Origin: Candidatus Promineifilum breve
GTDB taxonomy: Bacteria > Chloroflexota > Anaerolineae > Promineifilales > Promineifilaceae
Assembly (NCBI RefSeq): GCF_900066015.1
Contig: NZ_LN890655.1
Location: forward strand, 2,458,726 to 2,522,725
DNA: 64,000 bases
Direction: 5' to 3'
Positions 41,036-50,672 of the stretch are shown piece after piece (positions within the stretch are counted from its first letter, which is position 1; the number at the start of each line of letters is the position of its first letter). The position numbers were made by a program, and so were the translations under genes. The notes under the pieces are model-generated. The model was not told the origin of the DNA, made no database searches, and was given only the letters and a program-made list of their open reading frames with translations.

Positions 41036-44000
41036 ATGATGGTCAAACGCCAAGAAAACCCTCATGGATCCGATATCTTCCAGTTTCTGGCCGCCGATGA
41101 ACGGCAGCGTTTGATCCGCCTGCTGTCCGAGTTGCCGCTCATCCTGACCGGCGGCGCCGATGGTCGCCTGGCCTTTCTCAATAGCAACGGCCTTCTGGAA
41201 TTGAGCACCCGCTTGCCGATGGCCGACAATGCCCAGCTCTTTGCCGGGTTGCTGGTCATCACCGCCGAGGGGCAGGGCGAACCGCTGGCGCACCGGCCGG
41301 GCTACCACGCTCTGGGCGCGGTCTGCGACGGCGTGCTGCAACTGGACGACGCGCCGCGCGACGACCGGCCGTTCCTGGCCCAATTGATCGCGCGCTATGC
41401 CCTGGTGGAAGATGAGGCGGTAGTGGCCCGCCTGCGCGACGAGTTCGGCCCGGCGGCCAAGAGCACGCCCTGGCGGCAACTGCGCCGCCAAATCACCGCT
41501 AACGATTTCGCCGACAGTGTCGGCCAGTTGCTTAGCGCCCGCTACGCGCCCTACATCACCAGCTTCATGGTCCCGGCGGCGGTGGCCGCCGGCATCGAAG
41601 GGCAGCCACCGGCGCCGGGCGACCCGCCCTATAAGGGGCTGCAATATTTCGACGAGGCCGACGCCGACCACTTTCTCGGCCGCGAGGCGCTGACGGCGCG
41701 GCTGGCCGGTCGCCTGCGCGCCGAGCGCTTCCTGGCCGTCATCGGCGCGTCGGGCAGCGGTAAATCGTCGGTCGTGCGCGCCGGGTTGATCCCCGCCCTG
41801 CGACGCGGCAAGCCGTTGGGCGATGGGGCGCTGCCGCCGGCCGGTTCCGACCAATGGCTTATCCGCGTGATGACGCCCACGGCCCACCCGCTCGACGCGC
41901 TGGCCGCCGCGCTGCTGCCCGAGGCCGAACCGGCGGCGGTGGTGGCGCTGCGGGATGGGTTGGCGGCCTCACCCACGGCGCTGGCCGACCATAGACCACA
42001 GACCACAGACCACCGCCCCCTGCTGCTGGTCGTCGATCAATTTGAAGAGGTCTTCTCCCTGGCTCGCCACGAAGATGAGCGGCGGGCCTTCATCGACAAT
42101 CTGGTGACGGCGGCCACCGCCGCGACCGGAACGCGGGTGGTCATCGTCCTGCGCGCCGACTTCTACGACCGCTGCGCCCAATACGACGGCCTGCGCGAAC
42201 TGGTGTCGCAACACCAGGAGTACATCGGCGCGATGAGCCGCGAGGAGTTGTTCCGGGTCATCGTGCTGCCCGCGGCCCGCGCCGCGTGGCAGATTCAGGA
42301 AGGGCTGGTCGAGACGATGCTCGACGACGTGGGCGACGAGCCGGGGGCGCTGCCGCTGCTGTCCCACGCCCTGTTGGAGACCTGGGCGCGGCGGCGCGGC
42401 CGGACGATGACCCTCTCCGGCTACCGCGAGGCGGGCGGCGTGCGCGGGGCCATCGCCAAGACGGCCGAGACCGTCTTCCGCCAACGCCTGACGGCCGAGC
42501 AGCGCCCCATTGCCCGCATGATCTTCGTCCGCCTGACCGAACTGGGCGAGAGCGCCGCCGCCGACACGCCCGACACCCGCCGCCGCGCCCAGTTCAGCGA
42601 GCTGATCACCCGCGCCACCGACGCGCCGACGCTGGAGCTTGTGCTGGGCATCCTCATCGATTCGCGGCTGGTGACGACCGACATCGTGCCGCCGGGCGAG
42701 ACGAAGGTGGTCGAGGTGTGCCACGAGGCGCTCATCCGCGAATGGCCCACGCTGCGCGACTGGCTCAATCAGGATCGCGAGGGGCTGATTCGCCACCGCC
42801 AGTTGACGGCCGACGTCAACGACTGGCTCAATCTGGGGCGCGACCCCGGCGCGCTCTATCGCGGGGCGCGGCTGCAACAGGCGTTGGGCTGGACGGCTGC
42901 GCCGCCCGACCCGTTGAGCGTGGCCGAGCTGGAGTTCCTGGAGGCCAGCCGGGCCGCGGCCGAGGAAGAGACGCGCCGCGCCGAGCGGCTGGCGAAATCG
43001 ACGCGCAACCAGCGCGTCCTGATCGGCCTGGCCGCCGTCCTGCTGCTGGGGGTCATCGCCGCCGTGCTCTACAACCTGGGCGTGTTCGATCCGCCGGTGG
43101 AGACGATGACCGGCGATTTCAAGGTGGCCGTGGCCCAGTTTGCCGTGCTCGATGAGGCCGGCCAATTGAGCGGCGGCGACGCCGGGCGGCAAATCGCCGA
43201 GCGCATCGGCCTCGACCTGGCCGGCGAATCGGGGCTGGACCTGAGCGTCTGGTTCGATGGCCCGGCCAGCCCGGACTCCGGCCACGTGCCCATCGGTGTA
43301 GTCGGCGAGGGCATCGACGGCGCGGCCGATCCGGCGGCCGTGGCCGAGCAGATCAAGGCCGACATGATCATCTACGGCTGGGTGGAGCCGGACGGCGAAT
43401 TCGGCAACCTGTCGGCGCGCATCTATGCCCGGCCCCAATTCGGTTCCAACGTGGCGCGCGCCTCCGGCATCTACAACCTCGTCAGCGACATCCCGGTTTT
43501 CGACGTCAATGAGCCGGGCAATGACGTCTGGCTGCGGCTGGACCCCTACGCGCGGGCGGCGGCGCGGATCATGCTCGGCCTGCGCCAGCAGCTCTTGGGC
43601 GACGAAGCGTTTGCTCTGGCTCAATTTGAGCGGGCCGCGGAACTGGCCCCCGACATGGACATGGCCCATTATTTTGTGGGACAGGGCAATGTATTCCTGG
43701 CGCAGGCGGGGGGAACCATCGATGGCGAGCGGCTGGCGGCGGCCGAGGCGGCTTTCGATCAGGCCCTGGCGCTGAACCCGGCCAACCCGCGGGCGCAAAG
43801 CGGGGCGGGCAGCATCCACTATCTGCGGGCGCAGGCGCTGCTGGATGCGTCCACGGCCGAGGATTTCAGCGGCGACAGCGTGGCCGCCGTCGAGGAGGCC
43901 ATCGCCGAGGCGCGGTTGGCGCTGGCGGCCTATGCGCCAATCGCCGGCGGGCCGGAGCAGCAGGAGATCTACGGCTGGCCCGTCGCCAGCCTGGCGAAGT

Positions 44001-44380
44001 TCGAGGAAGGTATCACCTTGCGCCTGCTGGCCGACGCGCATTACCGGCTGGGGGCCGTGGCCGAGGCGGAAGCGGCGGCCAACGAGGCCATCAGCCGCCT
44101 GGAGTCGATTGTGGCCCCGCTACAGGCCAACGGCAACCATCGCCAGTTGGCCCAGACCTATCAGGCATTGGGCACGGCCTATGAGTGGCGGGGCTTTCTG
44201 CTGGGCCGGCGCGGCGATGACGCAGCGGCGGCCGAAGCCTACAACCGGGCGCTGACCAACTATGAGGCGTGTGTGGCGGCCGGCGAAGCGTTCCCGTTCG
44301 ATACCTTCTTGGATTTGGAGATCGTTCAGCTATTGTGCCAGCCGCGTATCGACGCCTTGACTCAGGGAGGTGGTGGATGA
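41036..44380 (+). CDS. Membrane-spanning STAND NTPase with TPR output domain
   Basis: A 1114-residue protein. The N-terminal 190 residues (FLAADERQRLIRLLSELPLI) resemble effector-associated domains. A STAND NTPase (nSTAND1-type) starts at PYKGLQYFDEADADHFLGRE, with Walker A VIGASGSGKSSVVRAGL and Walker B LLLVVDQFEEVFS, and further helical WH-like regions to about residue 650. One membrane helix (RVLIGLAAVLLLGVIAAVLY) leads to an outside region with a FlgO/TolB-like fold (FKVAVAQFAVLDEAG) and C-terminal TPRs. The ATG follows AAAGGA; 41039 is an alternative. The stop overlaps the next start (ATGA). A heptamer repeat lies in frame before Walker B. Confidence 0.8.
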   Translation: MMVKRQENPHGSDIFQFLAADERQRLIRLLSELPLILTGGADGRLAFLNSNGLLELSTRLPMADNAQLFAGLLVITAEGQGEPLAHRPGYHALGAVCDGVLQLDDAPRDDRPFLAQLIARYALVEDEAVVARLRDEFGPAAKSTPWRQLRRQITANDFADSVGQLLSARYAPYITSFMVPAAVAAGIEGQPPAPGDPPYKGLQYFDEADADHFLGREALTARLAGRLRAERFLAVIGASGSGKSSVVRAGLIPALRRGKPLGDGALPPAGSDQWLIRVMTPTAHPLDALAAALLPEAEPAAVVALRDGLAASPTALADHRPQTTDHRPLLLVVDQFEEVFSLARHEDERRAFIDNLVTAATAATGTRVVIVLRADFYDRCAQYDGLRELVSQHQEYIGAMSREELFRVIVLPAARAAWQIQEGLVETMLDDVGDEPGALPLLSHALLETWARRRGRTMTLSGYREAGGVRGAIAKTAETVFRQRLTAEQRPIARMIFVRLTELGESAAADTPDTRRRAQFSELITRATDAPTLELVLGILIDSRLVTTDIVPPGETKVVEVCHEALIREWPTLRDWLNQDREGLIRHRQLTADVNDWLNLGRDPGALYRGARLQQALGWTAAPPDPLSVAELEFLEASRAAAEEETRRAERLAKSTRNQRVLIGLAAVLLLGVIAAVLYNLGVFDPPVETMTGDFKVAVAQFAVLDEAGQLSGGDAGRQIAERIGLDLAGESGLDLSVWFDGPASPDSGHVPIGVVGEGIDGAADPAAVAEQIKADMIIYGWVEPDGEFGNLSARIYARPQFGSNVARASGIYNLVSDIPVFDVNEPGNDVWLRLDPYARAAARIMLGLRQQLLGDEAFALAQFERAAELAPDMDMAHYFVGQGNVFLAQAGGTIDGERLAAAEAAFDQALALNPANPRAQSGAGSIHYLRAQALLDASTAEDFSGDSVAAVEEAIAEARLALAAYAPIAGGPEQQEIYGWPVASLAKFEEGITLRLLADAHYRLGAVAEAEAAANEAISRLESIVAPLQANGNHRQLAQTYQALGTAYEWRGFLLGRRGDDAAAAEAYNRALTNYEACVAAGEAFPFDTFLDLEIVQLLCQPRIDALTQGGGG
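41987..42014. repeat. AGACCAC repeat inside the STAND gene
   Basis: Three to four (A)GACCACA units lie in frame and encode DHRPQTTDHRP. The stretch lies immediately before the Walker B strand, in a loop. Confidence 0.75.
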
Positions 44381-45495
44381 AGATGAAACGATTGGTGGCG
44401 CTATTGATCCTGATACCGGCGGTGATCCTGGCGTCGTGCGGCGGGGGGGACGATGAACCGCCCGCGCCACTCACGGCTGATCCCCAGGGCCAGATCGCCA
44501 ATTCCGTGCAGCAGACCGTGGCCGCCATCGCCGTGGCCCAGACTGTGGCCGCGCTGACGGGGAGCGCCACTCCGTCCGGAGTGACCACGCCGTCTGGCGG
44601 GGCCACGCCGTCTGGCGGGGCCACGCCGTCCGGCAGTGTGACGCAGCCCACATCCACGTCCGCCCTGCCCACCCCGGTGGTGACGCCCACCGCCGCCCCG
44701 CCCGGCGCGACGGCCGCCCCGCCCACCGACGCGCCCGCCCCGACCGTTGCCCCGGTCACCGGCGCGCCTACCTGCACCGTCATCTCCGGCGTCAACCTGC
44801 GCTCCGGGCCGGGCACGGCTTATGAACCGCCGGTTGGTTCCCTGGGGCCGAATACCACTTTGCGGCCGTTGGCCTATACGCCGACCGGCTTCCCGCAAGG
44901 GGCCTGGCTCCAGGTCGAGGTCGTCGGGGCCGGGCAGGTGGCCTGGGTCAGTGCCGGGCCGCAATTCGTGAGCTGCACGGTCGATCCGGCCACGTTGCCG
45001 CGGCCGGCGGCCATCCCGGCCACGCCCCGCCCGCCGGCCACCAACCCCCCGCCCACGGCCACGCCGCAGCCGGTCGCCAATCTGCCGCCCGACCTGCGCA
45101 ACGTCAGCAGCGGGGCGACGTGTCGCGATGATGCCGCCATCAACGCCAGCGAACCGATTGTCGATCCGCGCTTTCTGCTGCGCATTGACGCGGAGCTATT
45201 CGACCCGCCGCCGGGCGAATCGGGCAATGGCGCGGGCATCGACCGGGTGGAGTTCGCGGTCTTCCAGGCCGGCTTCACCCATACGGAGCGCAATGCCGGC
45301 TTTTGCATCTTCCAGGGCGGCGAGCCGGATTGTCAGGCCTGGCCGCGCAACGCGCTGGGGCAACCGACCTGGGGCGTCGGCGGCCCGGTCGTCGTCGATG
45401 GCGATTACAACATCGGCGTCACCATTTTCCCCAGGCCGGAGACTTTTCTGTCTGAATGTCAATGGGCTATCTCATTGACCATCGACGTGCCTTGA
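44377..45495 (+). CDS. SH3b-domain lipoprotein coupled to the STAND-TPR gene
   Basis: A 372-residue exported lipoprotein. The lipobox ILASC is near residue 20. A long Pro/Thr/Gly linker carries tandem TPSGGA repeats. It leads to a bacterial SH3 domain (TVISGVNLRSGPGTAYEPPV), a second Pro-rich linker, and a C-terminal region of about 130 residues with cysteines (NVSSGATCRDDAAINASEPI). Bacterial SH3 domains often bind wall peptides. The ATG overlaps the upstream stop as ATGA and has GGAGGTGG, so the two proteins are made together and may act as one envelope sensor. Confidence 0.82.
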   Translation: MKMKRLVALLILIPAVILASCGGGDDEPPAPLTADPQGQIANSVQQTVAAIAVAQTVAALTGSATPSGVTTPSGGATPSGGATPSGSVTQPTSTSALPTPVVTPTAAPPGATAAPPTDAPAPTVAPVTGAPTCTVISGVNLRSGPGTAYEPPVGSLGPNTTLRPLAYTPTGFPQGAWLQVEVVGAGQVAWVSAGPQFVSCTVDPATLPRPAAIPATPRPPATNPPPTATPQPVANLPPDLRNVSSGATCRDDAAINASEPIVDPRFLLRIDAELFDPPPGESGNGAGIDRVEFAVFQAGFTHTERNAGFCIFQGGEPDCQAWPRNALGQPTWGVGGPVVVDGDYNIGVTIFPRPETFLSECQWAISLTIDVP

Positions 45496-45503
45496 GACTG
45501 ATC

Positions 45504-45522
45504 CTAGACCTGTCAGGTCTAG
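45504..45522. repeat. CTAGACCTG palindrome
   Basis: Nine-base arms with a one-base centre, eight bases past the lipoprotein stop and 22 bases before the DinG start. Short AGACCTGACAGGT-type palindromes of this kind recur in related genomes, as I recall. Confidence 0.7.
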
Positions 45523-45544
45523 AACAAATGATATAATCCTCTCC

Positions 45545-48367
45545 ATGACGACCACCTACGTAGCGGTTGACGTGGAGACGACCGGCCTCGATCCGGGGCG
45601 CGATGCCATCATTGAAGTCGCGGCCATCACCTTTCGCGGGGCCGACGTGCTGGACGAGTTCGCCTCGCTGGTCAACCCGCTGGTGGACATCCCGCCCTTC
45701 ATCAGCCAACTGACGACCATCACCGACGCCATGGTGGCCGACGCGCCGACGCTCCACACCCTGCGGCCGAAGCTGCGCGCCAAACTGGGCGACAACGTGC
45801 TCATCGGCCACAACGTCGATTTCGACCTCGGCTTCCTGCGCGCGGCGCAACTGGCCTTCGGCAACCGGCGCATCGACACCCTCACGCTGGCGTCGATCCT
45901 GGTGCCGGAAGCAGGCCGCTTCAGCCTGGGGGCGCTGGCCGATCATCTCAACTTTCCCAGCAACGGCGGCAACCACCGCGCCCTGAACGACGCCGAGCAG
46001 ACGGTGGAGCTATTTCTGGCCCTGCAGGAGCGGGCGCTGGCCCTGTCGCTCGTCCAGTTGGAAGAGATCGTCGAGGCGGGCCGCCGGTTGGGCTGGCCGG
46101 AGACGCTATTCTTCGAGGAAGCATTGGCCGAGCGCGCCCTTCATGCCTTCGAGAGAGGCGAATTGCGCGGGCGCGGCCAGCTACAACGCCTCTACATTCC
46201 GCCCAAGGTGGAGGGCAGCAGCCTGACGCCCGCGGAGAAACCCGCGCCGCTCGACGTGGATGCGCTGACGGCGCTCATAAGCCCCGGCGGCCGCTTCGAC
46301 CGCGCCTTTCCCGGCTTTGAGCACCGGCCGCAACAGGTGGACATGCTCAGTACCGTGGCCGGGGCGTTCAACGAGGGGCGGCACGTACTGGTGGAGGCGG
46401 GCACGGGCACGGGCAAGAGCCTCGGCTATCTGTTGCCGGCCGCCTTCTGGGCCACGGCCAACGGCCGGCGCGTCGTCATCTCCACCAACACCATCAACCT
46501 GCAAGACCAACTGGTCGATAAGGACATCCCCGCGCTCCAGGAGACATTGCGCCTCGACGTACGCGCCGCCATTCGCAAGGGGCGCAGCAACTACATCTGC
46601 ACCCGCCTGTTCCAGCAAATGCGCCGCGCCGGGCCGGGCAGCGCCGACGAGATGGCCCTCTATGCTCGTATCCTGCTCTGGCTGCCCCATTCCCAGACCG
46701 GCGACGTGGGCGAGATCGCCCTGCGCACACCCGGCGAGCGGCTGGCCTGGAGCAAGATCAACGGCGAAAACCCGACCTGCACCTCCGACCAGTGCGCCGC
46801 CGAGAATTGCCCGCTCCACATTGCCCGCCGCCGGGCCGAGATGGCCCATCTGGTCATCGTCAACCATTCGCTGCTGCTGGCCGACCTGCGCTCGTCGGGG
46901 CTGGTGCTGCCGGAATACGCCGACCTGATCATCGACGAGGCCCACCACCTGGAGGCGGCCGTCACCGATGGCCTCAGCTTCCGCGCCGACCGCCGCTCGC
47001 TGGAGGCGATCCTGGTGGAGGTGACCCGGCCGAAAGCCGGGTTGGTGGGCAACACCCAGGCGCGCATCGCCGCCGTGGCCGCGGCCGAGATCAGCCAGAC
47101 GGTGGACGCCATCGCCGACCGTATGCGGACCGAAGCCCAGACGGCCACCATGCGCACCGAGGAGTTCTTTATGACCCTCGATTTCTTCCTGCGCGGCCAG
47201 GAGCGCGAGCGCAGCCAGTTCGCCGCGCAGATTCGCCTGACGCCGGCCGTGCGCACCCAGCCCGACTATCATCTGATCGAGGAAAGCTGGACCGACCTGA
47301 GCCGGCTCTATGCCGTCATCGCCAAGGGCTTCCAGAAGCTGGCCCAGACCGTGGCCGATTTGTCGCACAAGGCGGGCATCGAGGGCGAGGACGAATTGCG
47401 CGCGGCGCTGACCAGCAACGGCCAACTGCTGGAGGAGGCGCGGCTCAACATCGACGCGCTGGTGCTGAAGCCGGACGCGGGGATGATCTATTGGGCCGAG
47501 CAGTTTAAGGACACGATCTCGCTCCACGCCGCGCCGCTCCACGTGGGGCCGCTGGTGGAGCAGCACATCTTCCAGAGCAAGGAGACGGTGGTGCTGACCT
47601 CGGCCACGCTGCGCACCGCCGGCTATGGGCGGGCCGAATCGACGTTCGACTATCTGCGCGACCGGCTGCACGCCCACGACGCCGACGAACTGGCCGTCGG
47701 CTCGCCGTTCGATTACAAGAACTCGACCCTGCTCTATCTGGTGACCGACATCCCCGAGCCGAACCAGCCCGGTTACCAGCGGATGCTGGAGGCGGCCATC
47801 GTGGACACGGCCACGGCGCTGGGCGGCCGGACGCTGGTGCTCTTCACGGCCAACAACCACCTGAGCCAGACGGCGACGGCCATCGAAAGCACACTGACGG
47901 CGCGCAATATCACCACGCTGGCCCAGACGCAGGGCATGTCGCGCCAGCAGCTACTGGAGCAGTTCCGGCGCGAGGGCAGCCGGACGGTGCTGCTGGGCAC
48001 GCGCTCCTTCTGGGAAGGGGTCGATGTGCCCGGCCCGGCGCTGACGGCGCTGATCATCGCCAAGCTGCCCTTCGACGTGCCCAGCGACCCGATCTTCGCT
48101 GCCCGCTCGGAGACCTACGAAAGCCCGTTCTTTGAATATTCCATCCCGGAGGCGGTGTTGCGCTTCCGGCAGGGGTTCGGCCGCCTCATTCGTCGCGGTA
48201 GCGATGAGGGGGTGGTGCTGGTGCTCGACAAGCGCCTGCTGACCAAGCGGTATGGGGGGATGTTCCTGGAGGCGCTGCCCGGCTGCACGGTGTTGCGGCA
48301 GCGGGCGGATCGGATTGAGGAGTTGATTGGGCGGTGGATGACGCGCGATCGGAGTCGGAAGTTGTAG
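45545..48367 (+). CDS. dinG: DinG-family exonuclease-helicase
   Basis: A 940-residue protein. The N-terminal DEDDh exonuclease (AVDVETTGLDPGRDAIIEVA, NVDFDLGFL, HRALNDAEQT) is joined to an XPD/DinG-type helicase with Walker A EAGTGTGKS, DEAH box IIDEAHHLEAA, and Fe-S-type cysteines (one in NYICTRLF, then CTSDQCAAENC). Motif VI is FRQGFGRLIRRGSDEG. It would unwind and trim DNA in repair or R-loop removal. This exo-helicase fusion is common in Firmicutes and Chloroflexota. No partner gene is adjacent. Confidence 0.93.
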   Translation: MTTTYVAVDVETTGLDPGRDAIIEVAAITFRGADVLDEFASLVNPLVDIPPFISQLTTITDAMVADAPTLHTLRPKLRAKLGDNVLIGHNVDFDLGFLRAAQLAFGNRRIDTLTLASILVPEAGRFSLGALADHLNFPSNGGNHRALNDAEQTVELFLALQERALALSLVQLEEIVEAGRRLGWPETLFFEEALAERALHAFERGELRGRGQLQRLYIPPKVEGSSLTPAEKPAPLDVDALTALISPGGRFDRAFPGFEHRPQQVDMLSTVAGAFNEGRHVLVEAGTGTGKSLGYLLPAAFWATANGRRVVISTNTINLQDQLVDKDIPALQETLRLDVRAAIRKGRSNYICTRLFQQMRRAGPGSADEMALYARILLWLPHSQTGDVGEIALRTPGERLAWSKINGENPTCTSDQCAAENCPLHIARRRAEMAHLVIVNHSLLLADLRSSGLVLPEYADLIIDEAHHLEAAVTDGLSFRADRRSLEAILVEVTRPKAGLVGNTQARIAAVAAAEISQTVDAIADRMRTEAQTATMRTEEFFMTLDFFLRGQERERSQFAAQIRLTPAVRTQPDYHLIEESWTDLSRLYAVIAKGFQKLAQTVADLSHKAGIEGEDELRAALTSNGQLLEEARLNIDALVLKPDAGMIYWAEQFKDTISLHAAPLHVGPLVEQHIFQSKETVVLTSATLRTAGYGRAESTFDYLRDRLHAHDADELAVGSPFDYKNSTLLYLVTDIPEPNQPGYQRMLEAAIVDTATALGGRTLVLFTANNHLSQTATAIESTLTARNITTLAQTQGMSRQQLLEQFRREGSRTVLLGTRSFWEGVDVPGPALTALIIAKLPFDVPSDPIFAARSETYESPFFEYSIPEAVLRFRQGFGRLIRRGSDEGVVLVLDKRLLTKRYGGMFLEALPGCTVLRQRADRIEELIGRWMTRDRSRKL

Positions 48368-48373
48368 GATTCA

Positions 48374-48523
48374 GCCCTCTCCCTAACCCTCTCCCGTGGG
48401 GAGAGGGAACCAGAAGCCCTCTCCCACGGGGAGAGGGAACCAGAAACCCTCTCCCAAGGGGAGAGGGAACTTCCGGCCCCCTCTCCCCTTGGGAGAGGGT
48501 TGGGGAGAGGGTTCTGGGTTCTT
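48374..48523. repeat. CCCTCTCCC/GGGAGAGGG inverted repeat array
   Basis: Four CCCTCTCCC units and their GGGAGAGGGAACCAGAA complements form several nested hairpins. The element separates the convergent dinG and htrA-like genes, starting six bases after the dinG stop. Confidence 0.9.
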
Positions 48524-48525
48524 GC

Positions 48526-50208
48526 TTATTGCCCCGGCAGCGTCCCCACAATATTGAACGTATTCAGGATATGATCCATCGCGTCCAGATCGGCGTCGGT
48601 GACGGCCTGCACCAGAACAATGACCGAGTAGTTCCGGGCCGCCGGCTCGGCACCCAGGACGATGATGACGCTACCCTCACCGGCGCAATCGCTGTACAGA
48701 TCGTAGACGCCGGTATAGATCGGGTCCTCGTAATCGAAACGCCCTTCCAGAGTGCAGTCGGTGCTGAAGTCGAAGAAGTCGACCAGTTCGCCCATCGTGA
48801 TGTCGCCGAAGTAAGCCCCGGCCAGAATCTGAACGCCAGGCGTCGTAAAGGTGGTGGAGAATTCGTTGATGTTAGGCGCAGCGATCAACTGGCTGCCCAA
48901 GACCGTGCCGTCGTCCTCATCGAGCCAGTTGGAGCCATCCACCTCAACCCATTCAACCGGCACTTCGACGTAGACGGCGTTGGAATCGTCGTAGATGCCG
49001 ACAAACTCGGTGTAGGTCGTGCCGCCCGTATCGCCGCCGGTGTCGCCGCCGGCCGCCGGCTCTTCCGCCACCTCAACCGCCTGGGCGAAGGAGAAGGATT
49101 GCTCCAGCTCGGGGCCGTTTAGCTGGCCTTCCAGCACTTCCTGGGTGGCGAAGCGCAACACTTCGATAGCCATCGGGTCGGTGGCCTCGCGGCTACGCAG
49201 GATGTCGCAATAGTCGGCCATCGTGCCGTCGAGCGAGAGCACCAGTCCTTCCAGCTTGGTGATGATGTCGCCGGCCTCGACGCCCACGCGATCGGCCGGC
49301 GAACCGGAGGCAACGGAGGCGACCCAGATGCCGGTATCGCCGTCGGCGGTGATGACCGCCTCGCCGTTGATGCCGATGGTCTCCATATCGACGCCGCCGC
49401 GCAGTTGCTCGACGATGGTTCGCGCGTCGGCGGCGTTGATGGCGAAGTATTGGCTCACGTCGGATGCGCCGGCGTAGTTGACGCCCACGACTTTGCCGTC
49501 GGCCGTCACCAGCGGGCCGCCGGAGTTGCCGGGGTTAATCGTCGCGTCGTGCTCCAGCACCTGATCGACCGACGCCCAACTCGTTTCGCCGTCGGCTTCT
49601 TCCTTAGATATAACGCCGCGGGTGAGCGACGGCTCCGGGTCGCCCAGCGGGTAGCCCAGGGCGTAGACCTCGGTGCCCAGCGACACGGGCGCGGTGTTCC
49701 AGTCGAGGAACGGGTAGCCCTCGCCCTCGATGTCGATGACGGCCAGGTCGGAACATTCCGACACGCCCAGGACGCGGGCGTTGAGCGGTTCGTCCTGGCC
49801 CTGAACAAAGACCTGCAGGAAGGCCGAGCCGGTGACGACGTGGTTGTTGGTGACGGCGATGCCCGACGGATCGATGATGAAGCCCGACCCGCGACCAGCG
49901 GTATTGAGTTGCATACCGAATTCAGGATCCATGAAGCTGCCCTCGGCCTCGATCTGGATCGTGGCCTGGATGGCGTCCTGGAAGGTACTCATGGCCGTTG
50001 GCCCGGAGGCGGTGGGCTCGGCAGTGGGTTCGGCGACGGGTTCGGCCGTCGGTTCGGGGGCCTGGGTCGGCTCAGCCTGGGCCACCGTAGCCGCCGGTTC
50101 AATGGTGACTTCGGTTGTCGGTTCCTCGCCACCACCGCCGCAGGCGATCAAAAGGGCGGCGAACAATACGAATATTACAATAAGACTCAAGGGGCGCACA
50201 CGCTTCAT
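48526..50208 (-). CDS. HtrA/DegP-like serine protease lipoprotein with PDZ domain
   Basis: A 560-residue lipoprotein (lipobox LLIAC) with an acidic Glu/Pro/Thr linker. The trypsin-like domain has its triad in AVTNNHVVTGS, CSDLAVIDIEG and NPGNSGGPLVTAD. A PDZ domain follows (SVASGSPADRVGVEAGDIIT). An extra C-terminal domain of about 190 residues (YTEFVGIYDDSNAVYVEVPV) with two cysteine pairs resembles PsbP-like or stress-sensing domains, but I cannot name it. Role: quality control of envelope proteins. AGGAGG supports the ATG at 50208. Divergent from the sigma-factor gene. Confidence 0.9.
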   Translation of the reverse strand: MKRVRPLSLIVIFVLFAALLIACGGGGEEPTTEVTIEPAATVAQAEPTQAPEPTAEPVAEPTAEPTASGPTAMSTFQDAIQATIQIEAEGSFMDPEFGMQLNTAGRGSGFIIDPSGIAVTNNHVVTGSAFLQVFVQGQDEPLNARVLGVSECSDLAVIDIEGEGYPFLDWNTAPVSLGTEVYALGYPLGDPEPSLTRGVISKEEADGETSWASVDQVLEHDATINPGNSGGPLVTADGKVVGVNYAGASDVSQYFAINAADARTIVEQLRGGVDMETIGINGEAVITADGDTGIWVASVASGSPADRVGVEAGDIITKLEGLVLSLDGTMADYCDILRSREATDPMAIEVLRFATQEVLEGQLNGPELEQSFSFAQAVEVAEEPAAGGDTGGDTGGTTYTEFVGIYDDSNAVYVEVPVEWVEVDGSNWLDEDDGTVLGSQLIAAPNINEFSTTFTTPGVQILAGAYFGDITMGELVDFFDFSTDCTLEGRFDYEDPIYTGVYDLYSDCAGEGSVIIVLGAEPAARNYSVIVLVQAVTDADLDAMDHILNTFNIVGTLPGQ

Positions 50209-50672
50209 TCCTGACCTCCTCAACTTGGTTAAAAATGATCCTCCGATCTAAAAGGCTGACGGCCTTCTCATCTTGCCAACATGCGCGGCATTATACTGCA
50301 TGTCCGGGCTTAGTAATAGTTAAGCAATTAACAGCGGCCGGTATCATTTGGTAACTATTTAGCCCCTCAAATCGTCTAGGTAATAATAATGAATTTTACT
50401 AAGTATTAATAATGGCGCGGCGCGTTAAAAAGGGCTTCCGGTTGGCCTGGGCCTATTGACTTTTGTCCTCGGCTTATGCTAGACTGCACTTTTGATCTAG
50501 AGGAAGAGGAAAAGGTGTGGGGTGCATTAGCCAGCCCATCGCCGGTTGAAACAGTTTATATTTGAATTCATTATTGCTGAACCGGCAGGCCCTCAGCCTC
50601 TTTTCGCGCATTAATCGGCCGATCTCGGCATTGTTTGAGATCGATGGGAAGACGGCAAGGAATTATTTAACG
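50209..50672. other. Divergent intergenic region between the HtrA-like protease and sigma factor genes
   Basis: This AT-richer region carries the sigma-gene promoter (50456-50485) and, on the minus strand, a TATAAT (50295-50290) that may serve the protease gene. The rest, including the AT-rich block around 50380-50410, shows no gene, strong hairpin or repeat. Confidence 0.7.
50456..50485 (+). promoter_or_regulatory. Sigma-70-type promoter of the primary sigma factor gene
   Basis: TTGACT (50456-50461), an 18-base spacer, and TAGACT (50480-50485) with TGC before the -10. The leader to the ATG is about 180 bases. Confidence 0.65.

Noticed and set aside
41969-44041. 690-codon minus-strand frame opposite the STAND-TPR gene
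   Set aside because: High-GC antisense frame; the plus strand has clear Walker motifs and TPRs, and the minus product has no recognisable domain.
46181-47860. 559-codon minus-strand frame opposite dinG
   Set aside because: Antisense to conserved helicase motifs; GC-driven lack of stops.
48374-48523. Array as a set of rho-independent terminators only
   Set aside because: Hairpins are strong, but the units recur in tandem with GAACCAG-type spacers and there are no T runs, so a dispersed repeat is the better description.
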